From Azorinus chamasolen (Eukaryota > Mollusca > Bivalvia > Cardiida > Solecurtidae): a DNA stretch of 64,000 bases. How positions within the stretch are numbered: the stretch's first letter is position 1; the number at the start of each line of letters is the position of its first letter. Below the pieces are notes generated by a model. It ran no database searches, was not told the DNA's origin, and was given only the letters and a program-made list of their open reading frames with translations. The stretch spans positions 52,543,674 through 52,607,673 of the forward strand of contig OY755237.1 of NCBI GenBank assembly GCA_963576725.1, given 5' to 3'. Below are positions 52,471 to 62,301 of the stretch, piece after piece. The position numbers were made by a program, and so were the translations under genes.

Positions 52471-52479
52471 CTGCTTAAA

Positions 52480-52800
52480 TTATTGAAATAAAATTCCTCT
52501 AATTTCTTAGCAAAAAAAGTATGGTCAAAGTGTAAAACTTGTTGGATCCTGATGAGACACCACACTATGATTTCCATACATATCTTGATATTACTTGTTG
52601 GCTTAGATAACTAGTGTTTCGCAGCTAGCTTGCAAAGAGCTAACTCTCACTGCCAAGTATTGTCATCTGCAAAACAATTGTCGTTTGCTACACTTCTTGT
52701 TTGTTTACCCTTACTCAGCTTTCCATCTGGATCCAAACTGTTCGACACGCTGGCTATATATTTGCAAAGAAATGACAGAAGAATAATTAAGAAATAGTAG
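52480..52800. mobile_element. Pal-A1 element interrupted in the hairpin
   Basis: The left arm TTGTTGGATCCTGATGAGAC (52538-52562) and the right arm CATCTGGATCCAAACTG (52726-52742) are separated by about 165 bp. That insert itself contains a Pal-A1 outer segment (CAAGTATTGTCATCTGC, GTCGTTTGCTAC). Confidence 0.6.
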
Positions 52801-53012
52801 CAGACGACACTTATTGGGTAGCTTTGGTGTAAGCAACGCCATTAGAGAAAAAATGACCAGATTCTATGTTGTCTTCAACTCAAAACGATTGAATTTCGTA
52901 CAGCGGGATTCAGACGACATTATGTGCAAAAAAGGTGAAGCCGTAAGGCGATCTACTGTAGTGAAACTGCGACGCGTATTCAATAGTTTGCAATACATGT
53001 GTTTAGTAAAGC

Positions 53013-53183
53013 CACAGGGGCCATTTCGTGGGTCTAGATGGTCTAAAAAGTCAAAAAAAAATGATTGGGTCGATTTAGTGTTATATTGTATATAATATAA
53101 CACTAAATCGACCCAATCAATTTTCGACCCAATCACTTTTTTTACTTTTTAGACCATCTAGACCCACGAAATGGCCCCCTGTG
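53013..53183. mobile_element. Pal-E element
   Basis: CACAGGGGCCATTTCGTGGG to CGAAATGGCCCCCTGTG; flanks AGTAAAGC and GTAAAAGC look like an altered 8-bp duplication. The inner hairpin TCGATTTAGTGTTATAT is nearly perfect. Confidence 0.82.
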
Positions 53184-53367
53184 GTAAAAGCCCTGTAATT
53201 TGTCCACCAGAATGATATTGGGTCGTACAGGCAGTAGGTCAATGCAGGACAAAACACACAGACAGCTCCTTAAGCAGCCACGTGCTTCTAAATCAGTTTT
53301 TATGTAAAGCGATACTGTTTTTTAAATCTTTCTCTGGGTTACAGATATTTTCGGATAAATATAAGTA

Positions 53368-53711
53368 CAGTAGAACCTGTCTTAACCCATTCCCTCATAG
53401 GCTATTTTTAGATACAACCTCTTTGAATAAATATACCGGAAAGGAGCATAAATGGTTTTACAAAGTGACTTTTACAGAGTCGTCAAAAGTCGTCAATATG
53501 AGGGAATGGGTTAAGCGACCCTCAAAAGGAGGTGTAACTATGTAACTATGTGTAACTATAAGGCAGGTGGTAGCTTAATGCAGGTCAACAGTAATGCAGA
53601 AAGCTCATATAGGAGATTTCTGCATTACGTTGGCCCTGCATTAAGCAACCTCCTGCTTTTTAAAACTCCTATGTTCAATAAATTAATGGTCGCTTAAGAC
53701 AGGTTCTACTG
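53368..53711. mobile_element. Pal-C element with Pal-F inside its left terminus
   Basis: TA (53366-53367) CAGTAGAACCTGTCTTAA [insert] TTAAGCGACC ... GGTCGCTTAAGACAGGTTCT then ACTG and TA (53712-53713). The intact right terminus shows what the left one was before insertion. Confidence 0.9.
53386..53510. mobile_element. Pal-F element (125 bp, no hairpin) nested at TTAA
   Basis: CCCATTCCCTCATAGGC to ATATGAGGGAATGGG, flanked by TTAA at 53382-53385 and 53511-53514. The usual inner hairpin is deleted. Confidence 0.9.
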
Positions 53712-53719
53712 TAAGGGCT

Positions 53720-54200
53720 AGTGACTTTTGCGTTTACATTGCATAATTTTATCGACGATACTTTTTTTTTCTGTGCAATTTTATGGCAAATTGTAGCATG
53801 AAATGCGTTGCAGTTGTCCTGCTGATGTTGTAATTTGCATTTGAATATAAAAACCTATTATCATCTCAATGATCACCCATGTTTCCAAGGGGGTTAGTCC
53901 GTCCATCCGTCTGTCTGGCCACCTGTTCGTCAGCAATTGCTTTAAACAACATCTCCTCTGAAACTGCATGGTAGAATGTAACCAAACTACAGATACATGA
54001 TCTTGGTATGAAGTTCTATCAGAATTGCTAAAATTATCAGGATCCACGAAGAACTCCGGTTGCCAAATATCTTAAGAAATATTTTCCAAACCCAGGGGTC
54101 AGATTTGAATGATACTTGATAGAAGTAGTCCTCTGATAAACATGTGCCGGTATATAAGTCAATAAAATTATATTATCAATTTCAACAAAGACCCAAACTC
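53720..54200. other. No gene seen
   Basis: Unique-looking sequence. A minus-strand 88-codon frame is unsupported. Confidence 0.45.
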
Positions 54201-54204
54201 TGGT

Positions 54205-54427
54205 GCCAAACAGTTTGGATCTTGACAAGACGTGTGTTACTTGTTGTTTCGTCAAGATCCAGTGTGTTATCCACGATAAGTACGACTGTGGCGTAATTAA
54301 TGTTAAACGCCAGTGACTGTTTATTTGTAATGTAAATCGAATAATTATAATACTTCTATCGGAGCCGTCTGATCTGGGTCTACTCTGTTTGCAAATGCGC
54401 AAAAAGCGTTTATATGAAGGAAAGGGT
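54205..54427. mobile_element. Worn Pal-A core and Pal-B right half
   Basis: CCAAACAGTTTGGATCTTGA with a shortened right arm (54208-54270). Later GGAGCCGTCTGATCTGGGTC and GAAGGAAAGGGTTAA (54359-54429). Confidence 0.65.
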
Positions 54428-54657
54428 TAAGTGTTACTTATAAGGGTCTCTTGTCGTAAATGCGTGTATAGCAAGTACCTGAAGCGTTTCTATAGATATA
54501 CACATCTGCATGCAGTGTGGGAAATATTTTAAAAAACAGTTTGGATCAAAATTGAGACTGAAACTCGATGTAACACCATTATCTAAGATGTGTGATTTTC
54601 TAGACGTATTTGTAAAAAGCAATGGGAAACTTATTTTGTGAAGAAGTTCTATATAAA

Positions 54658-55063
54658 CAGTAGAACATATCTTAACCCATTACCTTATAGGCTATTTTTA
54701 GATACAACCTCTTTGAATAAATCTACCGAAAAGGAGCATTAACTAGAGAAAATGAATCTTTTTAGAATTTTTTAGTTTTGAAACCATTGTGATAAGTAGA
54801 GCATTTGCTCCTATAGGAGCAAATGTTCTATTTATCACAATTGTTTCACAAAGTGACTTTTACAGAGTCGTCAAAATATGAGGGAATGGGTTTTGAGACC
54901 TAATATGAAATGGACACAGGAATCTTAAAACGCAGGTGGTTGCTTAATACAGGGGGAAAGTAATGCAGAAAGGTAAGCTACAGGAGCTCTCTGCATTACT
55001 TTTGACCTGTATAAAGCTACCATCTCCCTCACAGACCAATAATTAAACCTTTTTCTACTACTG
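54658..55063. mobile_element. Pal-C element with Pal-F inside its left terminus, second case
   Basis: CAGTAGAACATATCTTAA [insert] TTTTGAGACC, then CAGGTGGTTGCTTAATAC, the inner hairpin and CTACTACTG with TA. Confidence 0.83.
54676..54890. mobile_element. Pal-F element (215 bp, with hairpin) nested in Pal-C
   Basis: CCCATTACCTTATAGGC to ATATGAGGGAATGGG; TTAA on the left (54672-54675), TTTT on the right. Hairpin tip GCTCCTATAGGAGC at 54808-54821. Confidence 0.87.
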
Positions 55064-55077
55064 TATATGAATACAGG

Positions 55078-55640
55078 AAAGTTCAGCCATGGCAGAAACA
55101 AAAATCATATCTATATTATATCATAAGAAAACAGAGCAGATCCTGACCAGAAGGCTCCTACAGAAGCCGTCTGATTTGGGTCTACTTTGTTTGTAAAGGC
55201 ATAGAAAGTACATGTAGTTTTAGGTACTATTGACAGGGTGTCAAACAGATCTGATACTGTAGGATCAGTTTGCTAGGTCTGCTCTGTTTACTTATAGAAT
55301 AATATAGATCGGAGTCTATAGTGTTTGCCTTGGCTGAAATACATGCTAGTCATGATGCTGTTATTTCTTATTATGAATATTTATGGAGCAAAGGTTCAAA
55401 CCATTTCCTTTATATAAATGTCCTGTTGTGTATGTGCAAACATGGTAGACCCAAATCAGACGGCTCCTATATAGGATGTGTCTGATCAGAGTCTGCTCTG
55501 TTTGTGTTTGACATCTTGTAGATCCGGTTCAACAGGGTTTTTTCAAAAGCAAATGATTTCCTTGAAAGGTTAACATTATAATAATTCAGCTAGTAAATAC
55601 TCATTAGGTTATTATTTCTTACATGAATATTCATGGAGTA
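55078..55640. mobile_element. Three adjacent Pal-B elements or parts
   Basis: 55078-55210 (GCCATGGCAGAAAC, hairpin with GGCTCCTACAGAAGCC); 55235-55395 (right half after a Pal-A-like GACAGGGTGTCAAACAG); 55399-55640 (CCATTTCCTTTATATAAATG to GGAGTAATGGG, TTAA). Confidence 0.72.
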
Positions 55641-55649
55641 ATGGGTTAA

Positions 55650-55945
55650 GCGCAATCGCGTGAATCTAAACTTTAGGATACGTAGGTGTCAGGTGACACC
55701 GAAACGTAGGCTGATAGATGAAGACGTGGTAAAGTCTGAAATTAACATTAACCTCGTCCGTTTTATTTAGATATAAAGTTGATATTACACAAATAATTTG
55801 TTTTTCATTTCATTCTGTCTTTGATCGTCTTGATGATTATAGTCCGTACTATATTCAATTTAACACATATAACAGACAAGCTAGGTCTATACAAGTACTA
55901 ATTAAAATCTCTAAAGCTATCCAGTCGATACTGTCTGGGATGGGA
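55650..55945. other. No gene seen
   Basis: Unique AT-rich sequence with a short GTAGGTGTCAGGTGACACC palindrome near 55683. Confidence 0.45.
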
Positions 55946-55949
55946 AGAG

Positions 55950-56346
55950 AACATTAGAAAAGAGAGGGTGGCAAAATAAGTGAGGCATGAGAAGCTAATA
56001 GAGAAAGGGGAGGGAGCAAGAGAAAGAGACCGACAGCCAGACAAAAACAGAGACAGAGAGAAAGAATATATATGTGGGTGGGTCGGGTGTTGGTGAGGAT
56101 GAGCGGGTGTACGTGCGTTCGTGAAGGCGTAGAAGTGAATGAGACAGGAGTGGGAGAGAGATAGAGTGAGCTAGAGAGAAGAGAGAGAGAGAGAGGAGAG
56201 AGAGGGAGAGAGAGAGACATAGACAGAGAGACAGGGAGTGGGAGAGAGATAGAGTGAGCTAGAGAGAAGAGAGAGAGAGGGAGAGAGAGAGAGACATAGA
56301 CAGAGAGACAGGGAGTGGAAGAGAGATAGAGTGAGCTAGAGAGAAA

Positions 56347-56390
<44 letters not shown>

Positions 56391-56600
56391 GACAGAGAGA
56401 CAGGGAGTGGGAGAGAGATAGAGTTAGCTAGAGAGAAGAGAGAGAGAGAGGGAGGAGAGAGAAAGGGAGAGACATAGATAGAGAGACAGGGAGTGGGAGA
56501 GAGATAGAGTGAGCTAGAGAGAAGAGAGAGAGAGAGAGGGAGAGAGAGACATAGACAGAGAGACAGAGAAATACAGAGAGAGGGAGGAGAGAGACAGTTG
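55950..56600. repeat. GA-rich array with a loose unit of about 90 bp
   Basis: AGACAGGGAGTGGGAGAGAG and ATAGAGTGAGCTAGAGAGAA recur four or five times among GA runs. It ends about 150 bp before the signal-peptide exon acceptor. Minus-strand Ser/Leu/Pro frames are artefacts. Confidence 0.92.
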
Positions 56601-56750
56601 AAAATTATGCATAGAATTAGTGTCGTCTCCAATCTGACACCGAATTTTTGACTCTGCAGATTGTAAAGACCTACAATGTTAACAAGTCCAGGGTACAAGT
56701 AACAAAGTGTCATGAATGCAACTCAAATGCTCGTATTCACTATTTTTCAG

Positions 56751-56878
56751 GTTGCTGACCAGGGACCGGATCGTATAAGACCCGGGGACACATCGGCATG
56801 CGGCTTTTAGCAAGATGACAAAAAGCATCGCATCTCTTCTTCTTTTTCTGTCTGTCTCAAATATACTGACTGTAGCGG
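56751..56878 (+). CDS. Signal-peptide exon of a secreted cysteine-rich protein gene (5' UTR plus coding from 56815)
   Basis: The exon follows a good acceptor (tatttttcag, 56741-56750), so a non-coding exon probably lies further upstream. The ATG at 56815 has A at -3 and opens 21 codons plus one base: Lys at residue 3, then a Leu/Ile/Val-rich core from about 5 to 20, ending Thr-Val-Ala. This is a typical secretory signal peptide with cleavage near residue 21 or 22. The donor is G|gtaagt at 56878/56879, phase 1, and it matches the phase of the exon at 62780. An upstream ATG at 56798 opens a six-codon frame whose stop overlaps the main start as ATGA, which could lower translation. Everything before the acceptor is GA-rich repeat and unique sequence without a visible promoter. 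Confidence 0.75.
56798..56818 (+). promoter_or_regulatory. Overlapping upstream open frame
   Basis: The frame has six codons starting at ATG 56798 (G at -3). Its TGA overlaps the main ATG at 56815 as ATGA. In the 5' UTR of a spliced mRNA this would compete for initiation. Whether the ATG is in the mature transcript depends on the acceptor at 56750 being used. Confidence 0.35.
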
Positions 56879-56935
56879 GTAAGTTGATGCATTAAGATCT
56901 CGCTAATATATCATATCAACAGAGATATAATTCTC

Positions 56936-57095
56936 GATTTTAAAACAGGAGGTAGCTTAATGCGGGACAAAGGCTATGTAGAAAGCCCCTACAGGAGCTT
57001 TCTGCATTACGTTTGCCCTGAATTAAGCAACCACCTGCTTTTACAGACTCCTGTGTTGATAACTTACGCCGTCGCATTAGCGAAAGTATACTCGT
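56936..57095. mobile_element. Pal-C element in intron 1
   Basis: CAGGAGGTAGCTTAATGCGG, tip AAGCCCCTACAGGAGC, CAACCACCTGCTTTTAC, then GTCGCATTAGCGAAAG. Confidence 0.75.
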
Positions 57096-57104
57096 ATACG
57101 CTCA

Positions 57105-57470
57105 AATATAGACAAACATTGGAGACCCAAGTATAGTGTTAAAAGGGGCATTGTTATAGACAAACAGTGGAGACCCAAGTACAGTGTTAAAAGGGGCATT
57201 GTTATAGACAAACATTGGAGACCCAAGTACAGTGTTAAAAAGGGGATGTGTTATAGACAAACAGTGGAGACCCAAGTACAGTGTTAAAAGGGCCATTGTT
57301 ATAGACAAACATTGGAGACCCAAGTACAGTGTTAAAAAGGGGATTTGTTATAGACAAACAGTGGAGACCCAAGTACAGTGTTAAAAGGGGCATTGTTATA
57401 GACAAACATTGGAGACCCAAGTACAGTGTTAAAAAGGGGATTTGTTATAGACAACCAGTGGAGACCCAGG
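57105..57470. repeat. 48-50 bp tandem repeat, about 7.5 copies
   Basis: Units hold TTATAGACAAACATTGGAGA, CCCAAGTACAGTGTTAAAA and GGGGCATTG. Two unit types (ending GGCATTG or GGGATTTG) tend to alternate, suggesting a dimeric unit of about 98 bp. Confidence 0.92.
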
Positions 57471-57608
57471 GCATTATTTTTCACATCGGCAAAAGAAGTC
57501 CTGTAGAAATTCCCCTTAAAATGAACGTTAGACTGGTTCATAAAAAAATTTGGACAAGTACACTTAGAACATTAGACTGGAATGAATTAGTAGGACTAAG
57601 AAATGCAG

Positions 57609-57797
57609 AAGAACCTTTCTTAAGAGGTCATTAAAAAGAGGTTCAATTATCCGTCTGTAAGACAGGTGGTAGCTTAATACGTGTCAAAAATAATGCAAAA
57701 AGCTCCTTTTTTAGCTTTCCAGCATTAAGCAACCACCTGCTTTTTAACACTCCTATATTCAATAAATGAATGGCGGCTTGAGACAGGTTCAGTTAAA
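57609..57797. mobile_element. Pal-C element
   Basis: GAACCTTTCTTAAGAGGTC to GGCTTGAGACAGGTTCAG with CAGGTGGTAGCTTAATAC arms; the tip is GCTCCTTTTTTAGC. Confidence 0.75.
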
Positions 57798-57799
57798 AT

Positions 57800-58042
57800 C
57801 CATTTTCTCATGAATATCTATATAAGAAATTATAACACCATGCATATCGACTAGCGGAAGGTTTAAGATGGTATACAAGTGAACACAGGATATTGGGCTT
57901 TGGCAGAACTTACAGAATTCTATCTATATGATTCGATAAGCAAACAGAGCTGACCCTTATCAAGCCTCTCCTATAGGAGCCATCTGGCCTGGCTCTACTG
58001 TGTTTGCAAAGGCATTAAGATACCTCTCTACCAGGCAAAGGG
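57800..58042. mobile_element. Pal-B element
   Basis: It follows TTAA at the end of the preceding Pal-C. AATCCATTTTCTCATGAATA to AGGCAAAGGG then TTAA (58043-58046). Hairpin tip with CTCCTATAGGAGCC. Confidence 0.8.
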
Positions 58043-58099
58043 TTAAAGCCGTATTACTGAAAGAAACGAAAGTGGTTCAGATGAAATTGTAATATAATT

Positions 58100-58322
58100 T
58101 AACAATTAACATGCTCAGTAACTTAGTCATAATGCATTTTTTGTCTGCAAAATATGCCGTCTGCTTCAGTTCTCAAGATGCTTTTATTTTCTGCTTCTTT
58201 TCAAAAACATAATAAGGTGTTAACGTTTTGACCCTAGTAGGGCCCTAGGTTTAATCGGGGTCTCGTCTGGATTCAAACCGTCTGTAAAGGGTTACCACGA
58301 ATCACATATGGTGCGAATGTAG
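58100..58322. mobile_element. Worn Pal-A1 element
   Basis: TTTTTTGTCTGCAAAATATG, CCGTCTGCTTCAG, a core with GGTCTCGTCTGGATTCAAAC, then CACATATGGTGCGAATG. Confidence 0.6.
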
Positions 58323-58326
58323 TTAA

Positions 58327-58567
58327 CCCTTTCCCTGTTCAGTATTCATGTAAGAAATAATGACAACATGAACATTAAATAGCTCAATGTGTATCATGTA
58401 AACTTTAAGGGAAAGTTTTGCTTTTGACAAAAACTGTAGAATCAGATCTTGATCATGCCAAAAGCAAACACAACAGATCCTGATCAGACGGCTCTTAGTA
58501 GGAGCCGTCTGATTTGGGTCTACTCTGTTTACAAATATAGGAGAAGGTATTTATATGAGGGGAAGGG
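58327..58567. mobile_element. Pal-B element, complete, TTAA on both sides
   Basis: TTAA 58323-58326 and 58568-58571; CCCTTTCCCTGTTCAG to GAGGGGAAGGG; tip GCTCTTAGTAGGAGC. Confidence 0.9.
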
Positions 58568-58611
58568 TTAAAACAGGTCAAAAGCTATCATCGAAATGTA
58601 GTGTGGTTTAA

Positions 58612-58784
58612 TACATTCCCTACACTATTTTAGACCCAATCTCTTTGAATAAATCTACCGAAAAGGTGCATTTATTAGAAAAAGGGAAAACATAGAATTG
58701 TGTAGTTTTGAAACCTTTGTGATAAATGAAGCATATAAATGACTTTTACAGAGTCCTCAAAAGGCGTCAGTATGAGGGAATGGG
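58612..58784. mobile_element. Pal-F element, hairpin right arm lost, TTAA on both sides
   Basis: TTAA 58608-58611 and 58785-58788; TACATTCCCTACACTATTTT to GTATGAGGGAATGGG. Confidence 0.83.
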
Positions 58785-58913
58785 TTAATGTTAATAATGT
58801 ATATAAAGTGAGCTGCCACGGTGTATGAATTCATAAGCAGTCCTACACTCTTGAATGATTTAAGCAGAAATATACATTTTCTAAAAGCATCGTCCGCTTG
58901 ATTTATTAATTAC

Positions 58914-59129
58914 ATTAAACCTGTCTTATGTGACTTTTTAAAAAGAAGAGTCTAATGTTGGGTCTTTGGTAGCCTAATGCAGTGCAAAAGTTATGTAGAA
59001 AGCTCCAAAAAGGAGCTTTCTGCATCACGTTCCCATCTGCATTAAGCATACACATGTTTGTACTTTTTTAAAAAAGAATCTTACGTTTAATAAAAAAAAA
59101 AGCAATCGCTTCAAACAGGTTTTACTGTA
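58914..59129. mobile_element. Pal-C element
   Basis: AAACCTGTCTTATGTGAC to ACAGGTTTTACTGTA; tip AAGCTCCAAAAAGGAGCTT. Confidence 0.8.
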
Positions 59130-59144
59130 TAAGCTAAATTATCG

Positions 59145-59215
59145 GAATGTCAAACAGTGTTGATCAAGACGAGGGGTACATACACTTATTTCCAAATTTG
59201 GATCTAAACTATTTT
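59145..59215. mobile_element. Worn Pal-A core
   Basis: GTCAAACAGTGTTGATCAAG and AATTTGGATCTAAACTATTT. Confidence 0.55.
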
Positions 59216-59337
59216 GCGATCTGTCATTACAGAATCGGCCGAAACACTTTAAAGGTATATATGTCTGTATGCAAAGTAACAAAAATGTTGAGATTTTTAT
59301 CAACTACATGTATAATATAACGTGGGAAATTGTTTAA

Positions 59338-59710
59338 CCCTTTACCCCATGGCTGTTCTTGTAAGAGATGATGAAATTATGAATATGTATTAGATCACAT
59401 TGTATAATGACACACGGGCACCGAAATTTTAAGCCGTGACAGAAACTGTATACTTCTGTCTACATATATATTATATATTATTTCTTAGTTCACAAGCAAG
59501 TAGATTATACCCTGATCAGACAGCTCATTTTACTATGTACTTTATTATTCCATTCACTGTAGGGGAAGGGCTTTATCTAAGTTGAAAGAACTTGTTGCCC
59601 AATCCCATTTCTGGTTATTATGAACTAAAATGTGTTTAAACTAAGACAGCTCCTACAAGAGCCGTCTGATCAGGGGCTACCCTATTTTCAAAGGCGACAA
59701 AGGGGATAAA
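59338..59710. mobile_element. Pal-B element split within its hairpin
   Basis: TTAA (59334-59337) CCCTTTACCCCATGGC, the left arm to CAGACAGCTC (59527), about 115 bp of other sequence, then ACAGCTCCTACAAGAGCC and the right arm. Confidence 0.65.
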
Positions 59711-59814
59711 TCCATACCGGCATGCTAAGCGCAATCGGATTTGCATTCGCTAACAGCTTGCACCCAGAAGAGACACCAATTGTTTTGATGTCAACTGCTT
59801 GACACTTGATAAGT

Positions 59815-59960
59815 ACTTTATCTATAGCTTGAACATAGGTAACGTATACATATGTAACACTTGATACGTACTTTATCTATAGCTTGAACATAAGTAACGT
59901 ATGTAACACGATAAGTACTTTATCTATAGCTTGAACATAGGTAACGTATGTAACAATTAC
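59815..59960. repeat. Three copies of a roughly 50-bp repeat
   Basis: AAGTACTTTATCTATAGCTT then GAACATAGGTAACGTATG, three times with small differences. Confidence 0.88.
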
Positions 59961-60123
59961 GGCAGAACAGAACTTTATTTTATTTAATTGAACAGCACAA
60001 TAGGTATAAGTGAAAGAAAATGTCGGTTCTCCAAACTACCGAACACGTCTCAATGTCTGACGCGCCGCAGTTAGACTTTTACACATGGTTCATTCAATAA
60101 ACCGAATGTCAACTATTTTTGTT

Positions 60124-61809
60124 TAGTAAACCCGCTCTAATGCGACCACCAAGAAAATGTCTAAACCTGGCCTGAAGAGGCCAGTGGTAGCTTAATGCGG
60201 CCACCAAGAAAATGTCTAAACCTGGACTGAAGAGGCCAGTGGTAGCTTAATGCGGCCACCAAGAAAATGTCTAAACCTGGGCTGAAGAGGCCAGTGGTAG
60301 CTTAATGCGGCCACCAAGAAAATGTCCAAACCTGGACTGAAGAGGCCAGTGGTAGCTTAATGCGGCCACCAAGAAAATGTCTAAACCTGGACTGAAGAGG
60401 CCAGTGGTAGCTTAATGCGGCCACCAAGAAAATGTCTAAACCTGGACTGAAGAGGCCAGTGGTAGCTTAATGCGGCCACCAAGAAAATGTCTAAACCTGG
60501 GCTGAAGAGGCCAGTGGGGCCAGTGGTAGCTTAATGCGGGATGGAAGTTATGCAGACTGAAGAGGCCAGTGGTAGCTTAATGCGGGATTGAAGTTATGCA
60601 GACTGAAGAGGCCAGTGGTAGCTTAATGCGGGATGGACGTTATGCAGACTGAAGAGGCCAGTGGTAGCTTAATGCGGGATGGAAGTTATGCAGACTGAAG
60701 AGGCCAGTGGTAGCTTAATGCGGGATTGAAGTTATGCAGACTGAAGAGGCCAGTGGTAGCTTAATGCGGGATGGAAGTTATGCAGGCTGAAGAGGCCAGT
60801 GGTAGCTTAATACGGGATGGAAGTTATGCAGACTGAAGAGGCCAGTGGTAGCTTAATGCGGGATGGAAGTTATGCAGGTTGAAGAGGCCAGTGGTAGCTT
60901 AATGCGGGATGGAAGTTATGCAGGCTGAAGAGGCCAGTGGTAGCTTCATGCGGGATGGAAGTTATGCAGGCTGAAGAGGCCAGTGGTAGCTTCATGCGGG
61001 ATGGAAATTATGCAGGCTGAAGAGGCCAGTGGTAGCTTAATGCGGGATGGAAGTTATGCAGGCTGAAGAGGCCAGTGGTAGCTTCATGCGGGATGGAAGT
61101 TATGCAGACTGAAGAGGCCAGTGGTAGCTTCATGCGGGATGGAAGTTATGCAGGTTGAAGAGGCCAGTGGTAGCTTAATGCGGGATGGAAGTTATGCAGA
61201 CTGAAGAGGCCAGTGGTAGCTTCATGCGGGATGGAAGTTATGCAGGCTGAAGAGGCCAGTGGTAGCTTCATGCGGGATGGAAGTTATGCAGGTTGAAGAG
61301 GCCAGTGGTAGCTTAATGCGGGATGGAAGTTATGCAGACTGAAGAGGCCAGTGGTAGCTTCATGCGGGATAGAAGTTATGCAGGCTGAAGAGGCCAGTGG
61401 TAGCTTCATGCGGGATGGAAGTTATGCAGGTTGAAGAGGCCAGTGGTAGCTTCATGCGGGATGGAAGTTATGCAGGTTGAAGAGGCCAGTGGTAGCTTCA
61501 TGCGGGATGGAAGTTATGCAGGCTGAAGAGGCCAGTGGTAGCTTCATGCGGGATGGAAGTTATGCAGGCTGAAGAGGCCAGTGGTAGCTTCATGCGGGAT
61601 GGAAGTTATGCAGGTTGAAGAGGCCAGTGGTAGCTTCATGCGGGATGGAAGTTATGCAGGCTGAAGAGGCCAGTGGTAGCTTAATGCGGGATGGAAGTTA
61701 TGCAGGCGGTCGTTTCCTGCATTACTTCAGTCACTGCAGTAAGCCACCACTTGTTTTAAAAGGCGTCAATGTCAGTTCATTAAGTGGTCGCTTTAGAGGG
61801 TCTCTGATA
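60124..61809. mobile_element. Pal-C element expanded to about 1.7 kb
   Basis: The left terminus TAGTAAACCCGCTCTAATGC and right part GTAAGCCACCACTTGTTTTA, GTGGTCGCTTTAGAGGG are Pal-C. The left stem is amplified, first as a 55-bp then as a 46-bp unit. Confidence 0.85.
60142..61710. repeat. Two-phase minisatellite: seven 55-bp units, then about 25 46-bp units
   Basis: The 55-bp unit (CACCAAGAAAATGTCTAAAC, then CTGAAGAGGCCAGTGGTAGC) runs to about 60526. From there the unit is TGAAGAGGCCAGTGGTAGCT plus TAATGCGGGATGGAAGTTAT. Both share the AGAGGCCAGTGGTAGCTTAA half. Confidence 0.95.
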
Positions 61810-61870
61810 CTCTCTAATGCGCATGCAAACCTATTATTCGCAAAATGAATCGAAATTAAATTTGTGTATA

Positions 61871-62035
61871 TATCCGAACAAAGATCTGGCCTCGAGGTTA
61901 TAATTTTTTTTTTTGCTTAAATCCGAGATCATTCTCAAGCATAGATCTGATTGGTCAGATACTTGAGAATGAACTCAGGCTCAGACACAGAAGTTTTATA
62001 ACCTCAGACCCAGAGCTTACTGACGGGGTTGTTCG
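61871..62035. repeat. TGATTGGTCAGA palindrome family, copy 2
   Basis: CATTCTCAAGCATAGATCTG then ATTGGTCAGATACTTGAG, GAATG form a hairpin. The outer GAGGTTATAA and TTATAACCTC pair. Related to 24034-24081. Confidence 0.7.
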
Positions 62036-62044
62036 TCAAAAATA

Positions 62045-62290
62045 ACCCTTTGAGTGCCAAATTATTAAAGTAGAATTTATCATAATTATAGTCAATTCAG
62101 TATAAAAGGGTATAATTGGCAAGATGTTTTGAATGACAAAAATACAGACCCAGATCACAGGGTTCATCTAGGAGCCCTCAGATCTTAGTCTACACGTTTT
62201 ACAAATGAAATTGGACTCATTTCCTCCATTCAAATGATATACCCGGTATAAAACAATTCCATGTTTAGCATCAGAATGTTATAACCGATG
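62045..62290. mobile_element. Pal-B2 element
   Basis: AACCCTTTGAGTGCC at the left; core AGACCCAGATCACAGGG and TCTAGGAGCCCTCAGATC. Confidence 0.7.
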
Positions 62291-62301
62291 CAATTATTTA
62301 A

